Assembly (NCBI RefSeq): GCF_019711195.1
Contig: NZ_CP081299.1
Span: 2,108,001-2,172,000, forward strand
Reading direction: 5' to 3'
From: Dyadobacter sp. NIV53
Lineage (GTDB): Bacteria > Bacteroidota > Bacteroidia > Cytophagales > Spirosomataceae
DNA: 64,000 nt
Position 1 is the first letter of the stretch, and each line of letters begins with the position of its first letter. Shown one piece after another: positions 44,239 to 53,838 of the stretch. Below the pieces are notes generated by a model. It did not search any database and had not been told where the DNA came from. It was given only the letters and a program-made list of their open reading frames with translations. Made by a program: the position numbers and the translations under genes.

Positions 44239-46513
44239 TATTTATACGTTTTATTATAAAATGCCTCTGGTTCTGAAGCAAAACCGTTAACTACTCTTAC
44301 TCTGCCAATTTCCACCTCGGAAATTTGATAGTTAATTTCTTTGGTCATTGTCGTCCACAACCTATTTTTTTCTCGGTACACTTTAAATTCTTTCGCCAAT
44401 GGTTCCAGCTCATTTTCTATTTGTGAGCCAGTGCTGCTTATACCGGCCTTCTTTACTTCCGCTATGGTGATTTCGTAGTTGAATTCTTTCTTAACCTGGG
44501 CCTTTATTTCAGAGGAAGCGATATCTCTGATTTGTTTCAGTTCAATTTTTAGTTTCTTTTTTCTTCGATGCTTGGTGCCGATTTGCCCTTCAATCCTAAT
44601 TGATCAAGAATTTGGTTTATTTCCGGTTCATACTTTTGGGATGCCTCCAACTCCGCTTTAGTATTTATATCCTTCCACTGCTCAGCTTCCTGCTCAGTGA
44701 ATTTTTTAAAAAATAATAAACTAGGCTTAACAGTTGCACCGCTCGCAATAAAGACGTCCTGTGGTATAGAAGTGATTAACAGTATTTTAGCCCTGCTTTC
44801 GACAAAGTCTCTAATCTTTTGCAGGTTGGTGTTGTTCAGCACCCCCTCCGGTAACACAATACCCATTCTACCTCCTGGCTTCAACAGGTTAAGGCATCTT
44901 TCAATAAATAATACTTCCGTAAGCGAACTCAAACTGCCTGTCTCAAACAGATCCAGCAATGACGTTCCAATGTTGTCATTAACTTGTTTCAAAGCATTGT
45001 CATACTCCTGACCGTACCTCAGCCGATACTTTTCTATTCTTTCTACATCTGTATATTTGTCAGCCTCGGTAATCTTTAAGGATTTTTCTACCCTGCTTCC
45101 AAAAGGAGGATTGGTTAAAATGATATCAAAACGATTTTCAAAGATTCCATTTACATTTAACAGTCCATCGTTGTGATGCACACCGCCGTGGCCGTCGCCA
45201 TGCATAATCATGTTCATTTTGGCCGTACGACTCATGCGTGGATTGGCGTCGGTTCCAAAAATACAGTCATAACTTAATTCCCGGATTCTACTTTTAAGAT
45301 TATTAATGTCCAGTTCTGTATTTAACTTCGCAAAAAGATCCGTGACGGCTTCGTCAACAGCTTCTTTCCGTTTATTGCTTAATTTCTCATAAGCTTCGTC
45401 ATAGTAATCCGCTTTAATTTTTTCCTTTGCGTGATGAATCTCGTTTTCAATTTTTGACCTGACGTATTCGAAGGCCTTGATTAGAAACCCTCCACTTCCG
45501 CAACAGGGGTCGCAAATAATTTCACTTTCTTGTGGATCTAAAACTTCAACAATAAAATCAACGATAGTACGTGGGGTGAAAAATTGACCAAGTTCTCCTC
45601 TAAATGTTTTTCCGAGAAATTGTTCGAAGGCAATTCCTTTCACGTCATCGGAAGTTGTTGAGAGGTTATAAATTTGTAATTCCTCAACAATGGCTTCAAA
45701 ACTGTTTTCTCTTATCCTAATAATTTCGCTCTGTTCAAAAAGATCGTCGTCTTTAAAATCTCTTTTAGTCTGCTCAAACAATTTTTGATAAAACGGCATA
45801 TCTGATGCCGCTCTAAATCGGTCGTCGTAATCTTTAGCCTTCTTGAATTCTTCTTTTGAAAAAATCTGACCATCGGTATTTGTACGTTCATACCGGATTT
45901 TAATAAATAGAATTTTGCTTATTTCATCAAAAGCGGCTTCTGGCGACAGTTTGTCGTTGTTTCTAATGATATTGTGGCATTTGAAGAGAAGTTTAGAGAA
46001 CTCATCCCTTGTGAATGCTTTGGTAAGTTTCAGTAATTCATTTATTTTCTTTTCATCATTGGCAATTTTTGCTTCCGGAATATTTACCACCTCCTCCAGT
46101 TTTTTCGGAATTTTTCCTTTTACAACTTTGAAAATCCTGGTCTCTTTGAGATTAGTTGTAACAAAAAAGTCTGCACCAGCCCAGGATGCATAGTTGTACC
46201 CCTGAAAGTAATCCTCTTCTCTTACTGTGATGTGTTCAGCTTTACATTCTACAACGATTATTGGACTGCTATTTTCTCTCTTATCTTCTACGTTTTTCCA
46301 AACGACAATATCAGCCATAGCTCTTCCCTGGCCTCTTTGAGAATTACTTACTTGAATTTCCTGAGCCATTTGCGCCAGATCATAACCGTAATTATTTACC
46401 AAACGGCATATGTACTCCTGGCGGACCTGCTCTTCAGGTTTCAATACTAACCAGGCATCTTTACCTTTTAGGGGTGCTTTTATTTTGTTTGCCTTTATTT
46501 CTAATTCGATCAT
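44238..46513 (-). CDS. hsdM: Nuclease-methyltransferase fusion (BcgI-A-like / HsdM), frameshifted at an A6 tract
   Basis: The open frame 46513-44549 encodes 654 residues and stops at SIEEKRN. One extra A in the A6 run (T6 on the + strand at 44557-44562) extends it by about 105 residues (SIEEKKKLKIELKQIRDIASSE to FYNKTYK) to a TAA at 44240-44238 that overlaps the hsdS ATG. The N-terminal 120 residues form a PD-(D/E)xK nuclease domain like the HsdR N-terminus (D68, E89, K91 in MADIVVW and VVECKAE). The N6-adenine methyltransferase follows with motif I DPCCGSGGF at 335-343 and NPPF at 468-471. No translocase gene is present. This architecture with a separate S subunit is that of BcgI-like type IIB systems. 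Confidence 0.8.
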
Positions 46514-46758
46514 TATTTTGTTGTTTTGGTTGAGTTGATTAACTCTCTCACATCAACTTCTAGAAGGGAGGCGATTGTTATAAGATTTTCCATAGAAGGT
46601 TGTATTTCATTGGTACACCAACGGGAGATTGTTGTTTCATTTTTGCACAACTTCTCGGCTAGCCATTTATTGGTCTTCCCTTGTTCGGCCAGGACCGCTT
46701 TTAACCTGTTAATTGCGTTTCTTTTCACATTAATAGGCGTTTGGTGTAAATATATCAT
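46513..46758 (-). CDS. XRE-family control protein of the defence operon
   Basis: An 81-residue Cro/CI-type protein, with LAEQGKTNKWLAEKLCKNETTISRWCTNEIQPSMENLITIASLLEVDVRELI as its helix-turn-helix. Small controllers of this kind set the timing of restriction-modification expression. Its last base is shared with the start of the methyltransferase gene, so it is translated first from the same message. It probably represses its own promoter, a -7 element of which is at 46790-46797. Confidence 0.8.
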   Translation of the reverse strand: MIYLHQTPINVKRNAINRLKAVLAEQGKTNKWLAEKLCKNETTISRWCTNEIQPSMENLITIASLLEVDVRELINSTKTTK

Positions 46759-47064
46759 CTTTTGGACGCTTATTGCTTAAAGTCTGTTGCAAAGATATTC
46801 TTTTCATTCTACCTTTTTTCTCGACATACCGAAAGTGATACGTTTATATTAAAAGATTTTCCCTAACCCGATTTTTCGAATTCTCCGAAGCCCCCCAACA
46901 TCTTCACAATTCCATAACACCCCCTTCTCATTCCCACAACGCACAAAAAATACCTTTGCGGCTTCATTCTAATACCACAACTGCTGTCGTCACCAACAAC
47001 CTTCTTTTCTCTCACCGGGTTCTGATCACAACACCGGCAACGGCAAACAAAAACAGGCTTCAAA
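46759..47064. other. Spacer between the defence operon and the AraC gene
   Basis: About 306 bases. The left end holds the operon promoter. The remainder is C-rich on the + strand and shows no coding frame that I would defend and no repeat copy, so the right border of the island is not marked by a visible attachment site. Confidence 0.4.
46790..46797 (-). promoter_or_regulatory. Putative -7 element of the RM-Septu operon
   Basis: CAAAGATA on the + strand reads TATCTTTG on the - strand, matching TAnnTTTG. It lies 31 bases before the start codon of the control-protein gene. Confidence 0.5.
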
Positions 47065-47931
47065 TCAGTTCGCTACCGTGACCCGGTAATTTTGCGGGCT
47101 TTGTCCTGTTATTTCCCTGAACCTCCGGTGAAAGCAGCTGAAATTCAGGAACCCGCTTTCATAACATACTTCCTTGAGATTGATGTTATCGTCCATGAGT
47201 AGTTTGCAGGCATGTCCGACCCGGATTTCTGTTAGGAATTGCAAATAAGTTTTGCCCGTCCTGGATTTGAAATAACGGCAAAAGGAATTAGGAACCAGTC
47301 CGGAAATACCCGCTACCTGATCCAGATATATCTTTTTATTGAAATTGTTGAATGTAAATTCATAAATATCGTTGATCCGGTCATTCTCGGAATCCAGGAG
47401 AATATTCTGATAACCAACAGAAGACAGCATGGTAAATTCCTCTGAACGGGAGATTGCGTTCAAAATCCTCATGAGTGCCATGATCCGTTCCGGCCCTTCC
47501 GCATGATTAAGCTTTTCAATTTCCCCGGCGATCTCATCTTTTAAATTACCCATCAGAAGAAGTCCTCTCCCAGCCTTTTCCAATACAGCTTTAATCGGTT
47601 TGTTTTCATTCAGATCCAAAAATTTCTGCCCCCAAAAATCCGGTGTGAAGTGCACTACTGTTGATACCAGTCCGGTTAGTATTTCATAACAATCAGAAGG
47701 AGTATCAAACCTCCAGTAATGGGGCAGATTGCTTCCAACTAAAACAATATCATCTGTAAAAAACCTTTTGATGTGATCTCCGACAAACTGCGTCCCCGTT
47801 CCCTGGTGAAAATGAACAAGCTCGATCTCCGGATGATAATGCCAGCGATTATTGATGTTGGTCATTTTATCCTGCCGTATACTAAACGAATACGCCTGTA
47901 CATTCGGCACTTTAAGCAACTGTGGTTTCAT
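47065..47931 (-). CDS. AraC-family regulator of the fucose locus
   Basis: A 288-residue protein with an N-terminal cupin sensor (WHYHPEIELVHFHQGTGTQFVGDHIKRFFTDDIVLVGSNLPHYWR) and a C-terminal AraC DNA-binding domain (KIYLDQVAGISGLVPNSFCRYFKSRTGKTYLQFLTEIRVGHACKLL, EVCYESGFLNFSCFHRRFREITGQSPQNYR). It is divergent from the SusC gene across 334 bases, the common arrangement for a local sugar-responsive activator. I infer that it controls the SusC to GH95 genes in response to fucose or a fucoside. Confidence 0.85.
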   Translation of the reverse strand: MKPQLLKVPNVQAYSFSIRQDKMTNINNRWHYHPEIELVHFHQGTGTQFVGDHIKRFFTDDIVLVGSNLPHYWRFDTPSDCYEILTGLVSTVVHFTPDFWGQKFLDLNENKPIKAVLEKAGRGLLLMGNLKDEIAGEIEKLNHAEGPERIMALMRILNAISRSEEFTMLSSVGYQNILLDSENDRINDIYEFTFNNFNKKIYLDQVAGISGLVPNSFCRYFKSRTGKTYLQFLTEIRVGHACKLLMDDNINLKEVCYESGFLNFSCFHRRFREITGQSPQNYRVTVAN

Positions 47932-48265
47932 GTCTGAAATATATACAACAAAATTAGAACGATTGAGAATAAATATGTTAATATCTCTTATATATCGGTT
48001 AATTTTTGAAACAGTCTTTAATTAAAAATATAATTCCTTTGTATTATTAAATTTTATTGAAGTTAAGGTTCGTCTGGTTCTAAGTTGATCATTACGTTAA
48101 AAACGGTTAATTATTTAACCATATTAGCCAGATTGCGGGATTTTTAAAATTGAACAATAACACTATTTAATATTATTTTTCACTTAAACTCAATTGACAG
48201 CAAATTCACCATTATGATTTACTTCCAGTCCCATTTAATTTTTAAAATGTAAAACCAATTTTACT
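47932..48265. other. Divergent regulatory region between AraC and SusC
   Basis: These 334 AT-rich bases must hold the promoters of both genes and the AraC operator. Apart from the leftward -7 element I found no clear paired repeat or rightward TAnnTTTG sequence by eye. Confidence 0.45.
47949..47956 (-). promoter_or_regulatory. Putative -7 element of the AraC gene
   Basis: CAAAATTA on the + strand reads TAATTTTG on the - strand, matching TAnnTTTG, 17 bases before the AraC start. Confidence 0.4.
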
Positions 48266-51200
48266 ATGACAAGAATAAAGTTTACTCTCAAATCACTTGT
48301 GAGATGTTCATTCATGCAGTTGTTTTTTGCATGTTTATGGATCAGCCAATCTCTGGCAAGTGTAGCCGGTACTGCCGTAGACCGCCCGGTTACCGGCCGG
48401 ATCACTGATGAAAAAGGTGAAGCATTGCCAAGTGTAAGTATCGTACTTAAAGGTACCCAGCGTGGTACAACTTCGGATATTGAAGGAAAATACAGCATTA
48501 CAGTTCCGGACGGGCCGGCTACGCTAACCTTTTCATTCGTTGGATTTGCTTCACAGGAAGTTGCGGTGGGCAATCAGACCGCGATTAACATCATCATGAA
48601 GACAGACCAGAAGGCACTGGACGAGGTCATTGTGGTTGGTTACAATTCCCAAAGCAAGCGTAATATTATCAGCGCGGTGACGACCATTTCCGGTGAAACC
48701 ATCAATAAAAGGATTGCTACGGATCCCGTTACGCTTTTGCAGGGCCAGCTTCCCGGTTTGCAGGTAATCCAGAATTCGGGCGAACCAGGCAACGAAGGTA
48801 CACAGCTGCGTATAAGAGGTACGGGTACTTTCAGTGGGGCGGGAAATGACCCTCTGGTTATCGTGGACGGGCTTCCCGGAAATCTGAGCATTATCAACCC
48901 GAATAACATTGAATCTGTTACGGTTTTGAAAGATGCAGCGTCGGCGGCGATTTATGGTGCGAGAGGTGCCAATGGAGTAATTCTGGTTAAAACAAAAAAG
49001 GGAAGCGGTGGCGGATTTGGGTTCAGTTATAACTTCAATCTGGGTATCTCGAACCCGACTGCAGTACCTAAAACCATCACGAATTCAGCAGAGTATATGG
49101 AGCTTTCCAACGAAGCAAGGACCAATTCGAACCTGGCGCCATTGTATACGCAGGACCAGATCGATTTGTATAAAAATGCTACGGACCGCGTGAAATATCC
49201 AAATCACAACTGGCTGGATGACCTTTTTCAGCCTGCTTACGTAAAAAACCATTATCTGAGCATGTCAGGTGGAAGTAAAGAAGGAACCACGTTTAATGTA
49301 GGCCTCGGTATTACCGACCAGCCTGGGGTCATGATCGGGTTTGAGTACAAAAAATACACGATGAACCTTGGCCTTTCGGCCAAAGTGCATAAGAGGGTTA
49401 CGATTGGAACCGACCTGCAATTCCGTGTCGGTGATCAGAAAGGGCCAAGTAATGGAAGTACGGATATGTTCCTTTCAACAATGGCACAATCCCCTCTTTA
49501 TCCACCACGGACGGCAGATGGAAAATGGATAAAAAGAGCTTATCCTAACGAACTGGGAAATAAAAATACCATTGCCACCGTCTACGAAAATTCCACGATC
49601 ACAAATAAGGACTATTACGGCCAGGGAAACATGTCGCTTGATATTGACATCATCGACGGACTTAAACTGGAAAACAGGGCAGGATTTAATTTCCAGAACA
49701 TGAAATTGAGCACGTTCCGGCCTATAGTGCCTTTGTATTACTACAACGATCTGAGCAGTGCAGGCTCTCTGGATGTAGGAACACCAGGTTTAGCGGTTCA
49801 GCGATACGACAAAGTTTACACGGTTTTTTACAGCCAGCTGAATTATACCAAAACATTTGGCGACCATACGATCTCCGCAGTAGCAGGTTATCAGCAGGAA
49901 CAAAGTCTGATGGATACGCTTACCGCATCCAGAAGGCAGTTTCCAACCAATAGTTTAACCGAACTGAATGCTGGTCCGGTAGATGGCCAGACCAACAGTG
50001 GTACATCCGGAAAATGGGCGATCCAGTCGTTTTACGGAACAGCCAATTACAGTCTGAAAGATAAATACCTGCTTGGGGGAAGCCTCCGGTACGACGGAAC
50101 TTCACGTCTTCCGAATGACACGCGCTGGGGTTTATTCTATTCGTTTTCAGGGGGATGGCGTATTTCAAAAGAAGCTTTCCTGTCGGACGTCAAATGGATC
50201 AACGACTTGAAACTAAGGGCTTCATGGGGACAGCTGGGTAACCAGAATATCGGAAATTATCCGTACCAGTCTACACTTACCAACAGGAATTATGCTTTCG
50301 GGTCTATTGCAACGGGTTTTGCTGCATCGGCACTGGTCGATCCTAACCTCACCTGGGAAACCACAAGGTCTGTCAATGCCGGTCTTGACCTGACGGCGTT
50401 CAGTAACAAGATCACATTTTCAGCGGATGTATTCAACAAATATACATTTGACATCCTGAGAAAATCACAGGTTCCGCTCTGGCTTGGATTGGATGCGCCG
50501 GTTATCAACAACGGAGCCGTGCGTAACAAGGGAATTGAACTTGCCTTGCAATACAACGGACGTGCAGGAAATGATTTTACGTATACAATCGGAGGAAACG
50601 TACAGGCTTACAAGAACATTCTGGAAAAATTCGGAAAAACGGAGATCAGCAGTAATACCATTCGCCAGGAAGGCCATCCGCTGGATGAATTCTATGTATA
50701 CATCTGGGACGGGATTTTCCAGAGCCAGTCAGAAATTGATGCTTCACCAAAACAGCCCGTTACACCTACTCCGGGCGATCTGAAAATTAAGGACGTGAAC
50801 GGTGACGGCATTATCAATGACCAGGACAGGACCTTTCAAAAAGGTAAATATCCTGCCATGCAGATGGGCTTCAACGTGTCGGCCAACTGGAAAGGATTTG
50901 ACTTTTCGGCTCAGGCTTTCGGATCAGTCGGACAGAAAATATACGTAAACGGATGGGGAATTGAACCTTTCAGACAAGGTTCTGTACCAACTACCGACTG
51001 GAGAAACCGCTGGACGCCTTCGAACCCAACCAACACCATGCCTAAAATTTATGTAGCAGACGGATATGCGCCGGTTCAGAATTACAACTCAACGTACTTC
51101 CTGAAAAGCGCTTCTTTCGTGCGTCTGAAAAATATCCAGATCGGTTACAGTATTCCGAGAAGTGTTATTGACAAAGTGAAGATCAAATCTGTTCGTGTGT

Positions 51201-51331
51201 ATGCATCGGCAGATAATGTACTGACTGCAAGCAAGTTCCCAGGCCTTGATCCGGAGCGTGTAAATAGCGGCACATACCTGGCTTATCCTCAGAACAGGAC
51301 TTTCACATTTGGTATCAACGCTCAATTTTAA
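48266..51331 (+). CDS. SusC-like TonB-dependent outer-membrane transporter (fucose locus)
   Basis: A 1021-residue receptor. The signal segment ends near QSLAS. The CarboxypepD_reg-like domain reads RPVTGRITDEKGEALPSVSIVLKGTQRGTTSDIEGKY. Next comes the linker LDEVIVVGYNSQSKRNIISAVTTI. The plug domain has LRIRGTGTFSGAGNDPLVIVDGLPG and VTVLKDAASAAIYGARGANGVILVKTKKG, and the barrel ends FTFGINAQF. The N-terminal region is noticeably similar to that of the SusC at 10093. The SusD partner follows after 22 bases and an alpha-fucosidase comes later, so the imported ligand is probably a fucosylated oligosaccharide. Confidence 0.9.
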   Translation: MTRIKFTLKSLVRCSFMQLFFACLWISQSLASVAGTAVDRPVTGRITDEKGEALPSVSIVLKGTQRGTTSDIEGKYSITVPDGPATLTFSFVGFASQEVAVGNQTAINIIMKTDQKALDEVIVVGYNSQSKRNIISAVTTISGETINKRIATDPVTLLQGQLPGLQVIQNSGEPGNEGTQLRIRGTGTFSGAGNDPLVIVDGLPGNLSIINPNNIESVTVLKDAASAAIYGARGANGVILVKTKKGSGGGFGFSYNFNLGISNPTAVPKTITNSAEYMELSNEARTNSNLAPLYTQDQIDLYKNATDRVKYPNHNWLDDLFQPAYVKNHYLSMSGGSKEGTTFNVGLGITDQPGVMIGFEYKKYTMNLGLSAKVHKRVTIGTDLQFRVGDQKGPSNGSTDMFLSTMAQSPLYPPRTADGKWIKRAYPNELGNKNTIATVYENSTITNKDYYGQGNMSLDIDIIDGLKLENRAGFNFQNMKLSTFRPIVPLYYYNDLSSAGSLDVGTPGLAVQRYDKVYTVFYSQLNYTKTFGDHTISAVAGYQQEQSLMDTLTASRRQFPTNSLTELNAGPVDGQTNSGTSGKWAIQSFYGTANYSLKDKYLLGGSLRYDGTSRLPNDTRWGLFYSFSGGWRISKEAFLSDVKWINDLKLRASWGQLGNQNIGNYPYQSTLTNRNYAFGSIATGFAASALVDPNLTWETTRSVNAGLDLTAFSNKITFSADVFNKYTFDILRKSQVPLWLGLDAPVINNGAVRNKGIELALQYNGRAGNDFTYTIGGNVQAYKNILEKFGKTEISSNTIRQEGHPLDEFYVYIWDGIFQSQSEIDASPKQPVTPTPGDLKIKDVNGDGIINDQDRTFQKGKYPAMQMGFNVSANWKGFDFSAQAFGSVGQKIYVNGWGIEPFRQGSVPTTDWRNRWTPSNPTNTMPKIYVADGYAPVQNYNSTYFLKSASFVRLKNIQIGYSIPRSVIDKVKIKSVRVYASADNVLTASKFPGLDPERVNSGTYLAYPQNRTFTFGINAQF

Positions 51332-51353
51332 TCCCTGTCTAAAAATTTAAGAG

Positions 51354-52902
51354 ATGAAAAATCATATAAAATTTCTGGTTTTAACTTTTCTGGTGACGAC
51401 ACTTTCGCTTACATCCTGTACAGACGTGCTTGATGTAACCCCACCGGATAAATTATCAACGTCCATATTCTGGAAGACCGAGGCAGACGCTGACCTTGCC
51501 CTGACCGGTTTGTACAACTTTTTATACGCTTCCGGCGGTGGATACGCTACTTCCCAATACCAGGTTTTTGCGTGGGACAATTTCAGTGACGATTCTTACG
51601 GGCAATACAATTATGGTGGTGGAACCACTGCGCTTTCTTCGGGAATTACCCCGCAGTCCGGCGATTTCGTTCTGAATTATTATGCAAATAATTACAAAGC
51701 TATTGCAGCGATCAACTCATTTCTTGCCAATGTGGATAAGGTGCTTACAGGTGAAAAACTTGCGAGATATCAAAGTGAAGCCTACTTTTTAAGAGCATTT
51801 AATTACTTCTGGCTGGCGCAGCTTTACGGTAATGTGGTGATCGTGACGGAAGATCCGTTCAGCGTTGACTTCAAGTCGACAAGAGCAAAATCTGAGAAAG
51901 CTGATGTGCTCAAACTGATCGAGGAAGATCTTGCCAAAGCCATTGCAGGCCTGCCCGATAACGCTTACAAGGATGGACATGCTATGAAAACAACTGCGCA
52001 AGGGATATCTTGTACAGGTGTTGCTGCATGAAAAGAAATATGCCGAGGCAGCTGCTCTGGCCAAAACAATTATTGCCGGAAACAAGTACTCCCTGTGGGC
52101 AAATTATGGGGGCAACTTCTACAAGCCTGACCAGAACAGCAGTACGGAAATTATGTTCTCGGTTAAATACCTGCAGCCTAATTTACTTCACCAGGACGTA
52201 GCTATTGCTGTTTCGTTACAGCGCTGGAAAGGTGAACAGGGAACACAGGACCTGATCAATGAATATGAGGCAATTGACGGTAAACCGATTGCTACATCAA
52301 CAGTTTATGATCCGGCCAAACCGTTTGAGAAAAGGGATCCGAGAATGCGCCAGACCTTCTTTTTTGCGGGAGATACGAAAGCGCAGGGCTGGCCTTTTAC
52401 GGGAGACCTGGCTGTGGGAACCCCGGGGAAAGACAGCTGGACAGTTGGATTTTATCCTGTAAAAAAATGGCTTGATCCTGCTCAGGTAAACCCTGATTAC
52501 GGCGCGATTGATGACAACGATTTCGTATTACTTCGATATGCAGACATTCTGTTGATGCATGCAGAAGCAGAAAACGAGGCGAACGGACCTGCTGCTGCCT
52601 TGGCTTCAATCAATCTGGTAAGACAAAGAGCGGGTATGCCAGCTTTGGCGTCAGGTGCTTCACAAAGCCAGTTAAGAGATTTGATCCGTCACGAAAGACG
52701 TGTGGAATTCGCCATGGAAGGACAGCGCTATTTTGATTTGAGAAGATGGGGAATTGCTGAGCAAAAACTAAATGGCTTTGTTCAGAATCCGTTAGCTCCT
52801 ACGATCAAGGCTAAATATGAAGCGAAATATGACCTGTGGCCCATTCCGCAAACCGAGATTGACCGTAACGCTCCGGTGTTGACTCAAAATCCGGGTTACT
52901 AA
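51354..52902 (+). CDS. SusD/RagB-like lipoprotein, frameshifted by an apparent extra G
   Basis: Two frames (51354-52031 and 52018-52902) give one SusD of about 516 residues. The first has a lipoprotein signal ending LTSC and the family N-terminus DVLDVTPPDKLSTSIFWKTEADADLAL, then ARYQSEAYFLRAFNYFWLAQLYG. It derails at TTAQGISCTGVAA. Removing one G from GGG at 52002-52004 gives TTAQGYLVQVLLHEKKYAEAAALAK and joins the second frame, which ends with LWPIPQTEIDRNAPVLTQNPGY. Unlike the other breaks in this window, this one needs a base removed. It is partner to the SusC upstream. Confidence 0.75.
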
Positions 52903-52915
52903 ATCATTTGTACAA

Positions 52916-52956
52916 AAAGAGACTTGCCAGTTCTTAAAGACCTGGCAAGTCTCTTT
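52916..52956 (+). terminator. Intrinsic terminator-like hairpin after SusD
   Basis: AAAGAGACTTGCCAG at 52916-52930 is exactly complementary to CTGGCAAGTCTCTTT at 52942-52956, an 11-base loop between. It may reduce transcription into the catabolic genes so that SusC/SusD are made in excess. Confidence 0.75.
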
Positions 52957-52989
52957 AATAATTAAATTATTGATTCAGAAGAAGTTATT

Positions 52990-53775
52990 ATGAATTTAAA
53001 TTTCGACAATAAAGTCATCATCGTTACTGGCGGAGCCAAAGGGATCGGTGAAGGGATAACAAGGGTTTTGGCAAAAGAAGGCGCTATTCCGGTAATTGTC
53101 GGACGGAATGCGGATGACAATCAAAAATTGGCCGACGAACTGATCAGCCAGGGATTAAAGGCATTTCAGGTTGTAGCGGAACTTACAAAACCGGAAGAAT
53201 GCGAAAAAACGATAAACGTCGTTCTGGCAGAATACGGACGTATTGATGGGTTGGTAAATAATGCCGGCGTGAATGATGGTGTCGGGCTTGCATCCGGGAA
53301 TTATGAAGGCTTTATGGCCTCACTGCATAAAAATCTGGTGCATTATTATTTAATGGCGCATCATACACTTCCCGCTTTGAAAGTATCAAAAGGATCCATT
53401 GTAAATATTACGTCTAAAACAGCTGACACCGGTCAGGGCGGCACATCGGCTTATGCGGCATCAAACGGAGGCAGAAATGCGCTGACACGTGAATGGGCCG
53501 TTGAATTATTACCGTATGGCATCCGTGTTAACGCAGTTGTGGTAGCAGAATGCTGGACGCCATTGTATGAACGCTGGATTGAAACGCTTCCGAACCCAAA
53601 AGAAAAACTGGCTTCCATCACTGCGAATATTCCACTTGAAAACCGTATGACAACAGCCGAAGAAATAGCCAATATGACGGTTTTCCTTTTGTCAGAAAGA
53701 TCCAGCCACACCACCGGCCAGCTTATATATGTGGATGGAGGTTATGTACACCTGGACCGTGCTTTGGAGAATTAA
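52990..53775 (+). CDS. SDR dehydrogenase, probably L-fucose dehydrogenase-like
   Basis: A 261-residue classical SDR: TGGAKGIG at residues 13-20, NNAG, NITSKTADTGQGGTSAYAASNGG with catalytic serine, tyrosine and the following segment, and DGGYVHLDRA at the end. The Y-x-x-x-K position reads YAASN, so the usual lysine appears replaced by asparagine; this is odd for an active SDR and similar variants are seen in some fucose-pathway members, to my recollection. Its place before a sugar-alcohol dehydrogenase and an alpha-L-fucosidase supports oxidation of L-fucose or a later intermediate. The exact step is inference. Confidence 0.65.
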   Translation: MNLNFDNKVIIVTGGAKGIGEGITRVLAKEGAIPVIVGRNADDNQKLADELISQGLKAFQVVAELTKPEECEKTINVVLAEYGRIDGLVNNAGVNDGVGLASGNYEGFMASLHKNLVHYYLMAHHTLPALKVSKGSIVNITSKTADTGQGGTSAYAASNGGRNALTREWAVELLPYGIRVNAVVVAECWTPLYERWIETLPNPKEKLASITANIPLENRMTTAEEIANMTVFLLSERSSHTTGQLIYVDGGYVHLDRALEN

Positions 53776-53838
53776 TCAAAATCAATGTAAAAATTGATTT
53801 TCATCCCTCAATTTACTTTTCGACGTTACTCTGGAACA

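Noticed and set aside
46863..47063. 66-codon frame on the minus strand between the defence operon and the AraC gene
   Set aside because: It is cysteine- and arginine-rich low-complexity translation with no motif, no promoter and no neighbour relationship; not believed to be a gene.
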